Assembly (NCBI GenBank): GCA_031288335.1
Contig: JAITRO010000242.1
Coordinates: forward strand, 1 to 45,956
Origin: Synergistaceae bacterium
GTDB lineage: Bacteria > Synergistota > Synergistia > Synergistales > Synergistaceae
Reading direction: 5' to 3'
DNA length: 45,956 bases
In this document: one piece after another, positions 43,718 through 45,956 of the stretch
Position numbering within the stretch: the first letter of the stretch is position 1
Layout of the letters: the number at the start of each line of letters is the position of its first letter
The notes under the pieces: model-generated
Database searches by the model: none
What the model saw: the letters and a program-made list of their open reading frames with translations, nothing else
Told to the model about the DNA's origin: nothing
Made by a program: the position numbers and the translations under genes

Positions 43718-44185
43718 TCATTCCACGAGCGGAAAATATGGGGTGAGAACGCGCGATTCGACCGGAGAAGACAACACTATGGACGTGGTAGTCTGCCCAT
43801 AATTGCTCATCTGGTTGATTATCTGTTCGAGATGTCCAACGGACGCCACGACGACTTTCAGTATGAAACCGTCAGTGCCGGTGAGGTGGTGCCCTTCGAT
43901 GACCTCGGAAATGGTGCGGGCCATTTCGTCCGCTTCCTTGAGTTTGCCGACGATCGGGGCCACGCGGATGAAGGCGGTGATCGGAAAACCCATTTTTTCC
44001 TGATCCACGACGGCCCTGTATCCTTTTACATATCCGGCCTCTTCCATTCGATGAACCCTCTCGGCGACAGCCGGGGAAGACAAACCGACCCGTCGGCCCA
44101 GTTCACTGAATGAAATTCTCGCATTTTCCTGCAGTGCCTTCAGGATTTGTCTCCCTATGTCATCCAACAGTTTGTCTGTCTGCAT
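43718..44185 (-). CDS. Lrp/AsnC-family transcriptional regulator
   Basis: A 155-residue regulator. The N-terminal winged HTH is LDDIGRQILKALQENARISFSELGRRVGLSSPAVAERVHRMEEAGYV, followed by a C-terminal RAM/ACT-like ligand domain (HHLTGTDGFILKVVV). It probably senses an amino acid or related small molecule. SD GGAGGAG precedes the start. It is transcribed away from dhaK, with a long AT-rich gap that could carry sites for both. Confidence 0.94.
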   Translation of the reverse strand: MQTDKLLDDIGRQILKALQENARISFSELGRRVGLSSPAVAERVHRMEEAGYVKGYRAVVDQEKMGFPITAFIRVAPIVGKLKEADEMARTISEVIEGHHLTGTDGFILKVVVASVGHLEQIINQMSNYGQTTTSIVLSSPVESRVLTPYFPLVE

Positions 44186-44293
44186 TTACTTCTCCTCCTG
44201 GCAAATAATTATGAAAACTTTTAAATAATTTAACGTTCTGAAACCTTTATTCGAAAACCGCTAACGGCGCAAAGCGAGTATTAAAAATAACAC

Positions 44294-44318
44294 TAAAATG
44301 AAATATCCTTTCATTTTA
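44294..44318. other. 10-bp perfect inverted repeat upstream of the Lrp regulator
   Basis: TAAAATGAAA and TTTCATTTTA around a 5-nt loop TATCC, about 110 bp upstream of the Lrp start. Lrp-family sites are often AT-rich dyads, so an operator is possible. Confidence 0.4.
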
Positions 44319-44559
44319 CATAGTATTTCGGACATAAAATTTCGAAGCTAGTGAAACAGAACCGTTATAATATGAAAAAAATACTGCCAATCATTTTTTT
44401 TAAATTATCAGAAATACTAAAAAAAATCAAGATGTTCGGAGTGTTATTTTTAAGATCGTGTAAAAAAAGTTTGTGGAATAAATTAATGCAGGAACTATTT
44501 CGCTGATCCGCGCAGAATATCCGAGAATGAACACCGCGGATGAAAAAAATTATATAAGA

Positions 44560-44614
44560 AGGCACAGGAAGCCGGCTCCCTGCTGGGATTTGGGGCAGAG
44601 TCCAAAGTTTTGCC
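44560..44614. repeat. Dispersed palindromic repeat, copy C
   Basis: CAGGAAGC and GCTCCCTG form the inner near-palindrome (44565-44582), followed by GGGATTTGGGGCAGAGTCC and AAAGTTTTG as in copies A and B. The 5' outer arm is degraded. Confidence 0.55.
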
Positions 44615-44754
44615 GGAGCTTTCAAGCGCCGCGCCCTCACTTGCAAATCGGCCTCAATAACAGTATAGTTTTGCTGCGGATCGCATAATCGGCGGCGCCT
44701 GAGGGGCGTATAACGGCGAAAAGTCCGAATTATCGGCTGCGAGGAGGATATGCG

Positions 44755-45753
44755 TTGAAAAAACTGATGAACAAAGTTGACGACGCGGTGGTCGAATCTC
44801 TTGCGGGGATGTGCGCGGCCCACAGGGATCTGATAAGGCTTCTGCCGGAGTACAAAACGGTGATCCGCGCCGACGCCCCTAATGCGAAAGTCGCCGTGAT
44901 CTCGGGAGGCGGCAGCGGACACGAGCCTCTGCACTGCGGCTGCGTCGGTTTTGGAATGTTGGACGCCGCATGCGCCGGAGAGATATTCACATCCCCGACG
45001 CCGGAGCAGATCTGTGAGGCGGCGCGCTCCACAGATGGAGGAAAGGGCATCCTCCTGATCGTCAAAAATTACACGGGCGACGTCATAAATTTCCAAATGG
45101 CCGCGGATATTCTGAGGGCGGAGGGACGCGAAACGGAGCAGGTCATCATCAACGACGACGTGGCCGTGAAAGATTCCACATGGACCGCCGGACGCCGGGG
45201 GGTGGCCGGAACGTTTCTGGTGGAAAAGATAGTCGGGGCGGCGGCCGAGGACGGCGGCTCGCTCGGCGGGCTGAAAGAATTGGCGGAGCGCATCAACGCG
45301 AACGTCCGCACCATGGGAGTGGCGCTCACGAGCTGCACGGCCCCGGCTGTGGGAAAACCGACTTTCGACCTTTCCGATGACGAGATGGAACTCGGAATCG
45401 GCATCCACGGCGAACCGGGGCGCGAACGGGTGAAAAAAATGACATCGAGGGAGACGATCGAATATCTGGCGAACGCCGTATTGGACGATCTGCCTTTTGA
45501 CGAGGGCGACGAGGTTCTGGCATTCGTTAACGGCATGGGCGGAACCCCTTTGGGCGAACTCTATATAGCCTGCGGCGATCTCAAGAAAGTCCTCGACGGG
45601 CGAGGTATAATCACAGCTCGCAGTCTGGTGGGGAATTACGTCACCAGCCTCGACATGCAAGGTTGTTCCGTCACTCTTTTGAAGCTCGACGCACTGTCGC
45701 GGACGCTGTGGGATTATCCAGTGCAAACGCCGGCATTGCGGTGGGGGAGGTAG
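44755..45753 (+). CDS. dhaK: Dihydroxyacetone kinase, DhaK subunit
   Basis: A 332-residue substrate-binding subunit that holds dihydroxyacetone covalently through a histidine. GGGSGHEPLHCG and LGIGIHGEPG (His218) are the diagnostic blocks. The start is a TTG at 44755 with SD GAGGAGGA about 9 nt upstream. DhaL follows 6 bp after the stop, so this is the two-subunit kinase arrangement. The third partner (DhaM or a PTS-type donor) would lie outside the window; ATP-dependent or PEP-dependent use cannot be settled here. Confidence 0.95.
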   Translation: MKKLMNKVDDAVVESLAGMCAAHRDLIRLLPEYKTVIRADAPNAKVAVISGGGSGHEPLHCGCVGFGMLDAACAGEIFTSPTPEQICEAARSTDGGKGILLIVKNYTGDVINFQMAADILRAEGRETEQVIINDDVAVKDSTWTAGRRGVAGTFLVEKIVGAAAEDGGSLGGLKELAERINANVRTMGVALTSCTAPAVGKPTFDLSDDEMELGIGIHGEPGRERVKKMTSRETIEYLANAVLDDLPFDEGDEVLAFVNGMGGTPLGELYIACGDLKKVLDGRGIITARSLVGNYVTSLDMQGCSVTLLKLDALSRTLWDYPVQTPALRWGR

Positions 45754-45759
45754 CGAAAG

Positions 45760-45956
45760 ATGCCGTTCGATGTAAAGATGGCGATATCGGCGCTCAGAAA
45801 ATTAAACTTGCTGATCGAGGAAAAAAAAGAGTTTCTTACCGACCTCGACGCGGCCATAGGGGACGCCGATCACGGAATAAACATGAACCGTGGGATGAAA
45901 AGAATCGTCGAAAAACTTAACGCAAAGGAATGGGAATACGCGAATTTCGGTGCGCT
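45760..45956 (+). CDS. dhaL: Dihydroxyacetone kinase, DhaL subunit (N-terminal part)
   Basis: Starts at the ATG at 45760 and runs off the right end. The first 65 residues include [18 protein letters not shown], the ADP/Mg2+-binding aspartates of DhaL. The GGGGGAGG at about 45743 acts as its SD and overlaps the end of dhaK, so the two are translationally coupled. Confidence 0.9.
   Translation, partial: MPFDVKMAISALRKLNLLIEEKKEFLTDLDAAIGDADHGINMNRGMKRIVEKLNAKEWEYANFGA

Larger units (their letters stand above)
44186..44754. other. AT-rich intergenic region between Lrp regulator and dhaK
   Basis: About 570 bp without a supported gene. It contains the 10-bp hairpin TAAAATGAAA/TTTCATTTTA (44294-44318), a TATAAT at about 44375, an ATCCGCG/CGCGGAT inverted pair (about 44497-44541) and dispersed repeat copy C. 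Confidence 0.5.

Noticed and set aside
44365-45726. 453-codon minus-strand ORF
   Set aside because: Antisense to dhaK, Arg/His-rich as expected of a shadow frame; the + strand reading has clear DhaK motifs.
1-45956. tRNA, rRNA or replication-origin signals
   Set aside because: No cloverleaf, rRNA core or DnaA-box cluster was recognised by eye in the gaps; gyrA is not next to gyrB or dnaA.

Overview
The window looks like chromosomal DNA of an anaerobic bacterium, most plausibly a member of the Synergistota or a close neighbour. This is an inference from gene content: GTP-type PEPCK, an EFR1-type ferredoxin, an ACT/PFL (UPF0237/UPF0210) pair, a stand-alone rpsD, many hybrid kinases and radical-SAM chemistry, with no aerobic respiratory gene. 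Base composition is moderately GC-rich. AT-richer patches are an MFS gene (about 19.6-20.8 kb), a toxin-antitoxin pair (33.4-34.2 kb) and the gap at 44.2-44.6 kb. No rRNA or tRNA gene was recognised.

Layout. 1-0.9 kb: a YigZ/IMPACT gene (cut by the window edge) and a HIT-family hydrolase. 1.2-3.4 kb: the two subunits of a tagatose-bisphosphate aldolase. 3.4-8.5 kb (minus): a DUF2284 protein, a hybrid kinase and a chemoreceptor. 8.7-10.3 kb: a small HExxH protein and rpsD. 10.4-12.2 kb: accessory DNA with a decayed IS1380-type transposase, a three-repeat type I-C-like CRISPR array without cas genes, and a sulfotransferase. 12.4-17.4 kb: pckG, an EFR1 flavodoxin/ferredoxin, and the ACT and PFL pair. 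17.4-21.8 kb (minus): an Entner-Doudoroff-type sugar-acid cluster (KDPG aldolase fused to a VOC-like domain, KDG kinase, MFS transporter, LacI regulator). 22.2-28.5 kb: a signalling island with a REC-HD-GYP protein, two paralogous hybrid kinases and a V4R-like sensor between them.

28.6-33.3 kb is the most interesting part. A consensus promoter drives a 30-codon leader ORF with a CCC-E-C run, followed by a strong intrinsic terminator. Beyond the terminator lie a radical-SAM protein with a CX9CX2C motif, a sulfonate/nitrate-type ABC importer and a PNPOx-like flavin protein. I read this as a cysteine-attenuated organosulfur acquisition locus, possibly with an oxygen-independent desulfurisation step. 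The attenuation model is supported directly by sequence; the chemistry is a hypothesis.

33.4-36.8 kb: a Panacea (DUF4065) antitoxin with a small RelE-like toxin, then a copper-chaperone-like protein with an OmpR/HisKA two-component pair. 36.9-39.4 kb (minus): a cupin and a GYF-domain membrane protein with a 9-bp tandem repeat encoding W-Y-x tripeptides. 39.8-43.6 kb (minus): an overlapping gyrA-psd-pssA operon. 43.7-45.96 kb: an Lrp/AsnC regulator and divergently a dhaK-dhaL dihydroxyacetone kinase operon cut by the window end.

Three copies of an imperfect palindromic intergenic repeat (about 28.5, 36.85 and 44.57 kb) follow or separate genes.
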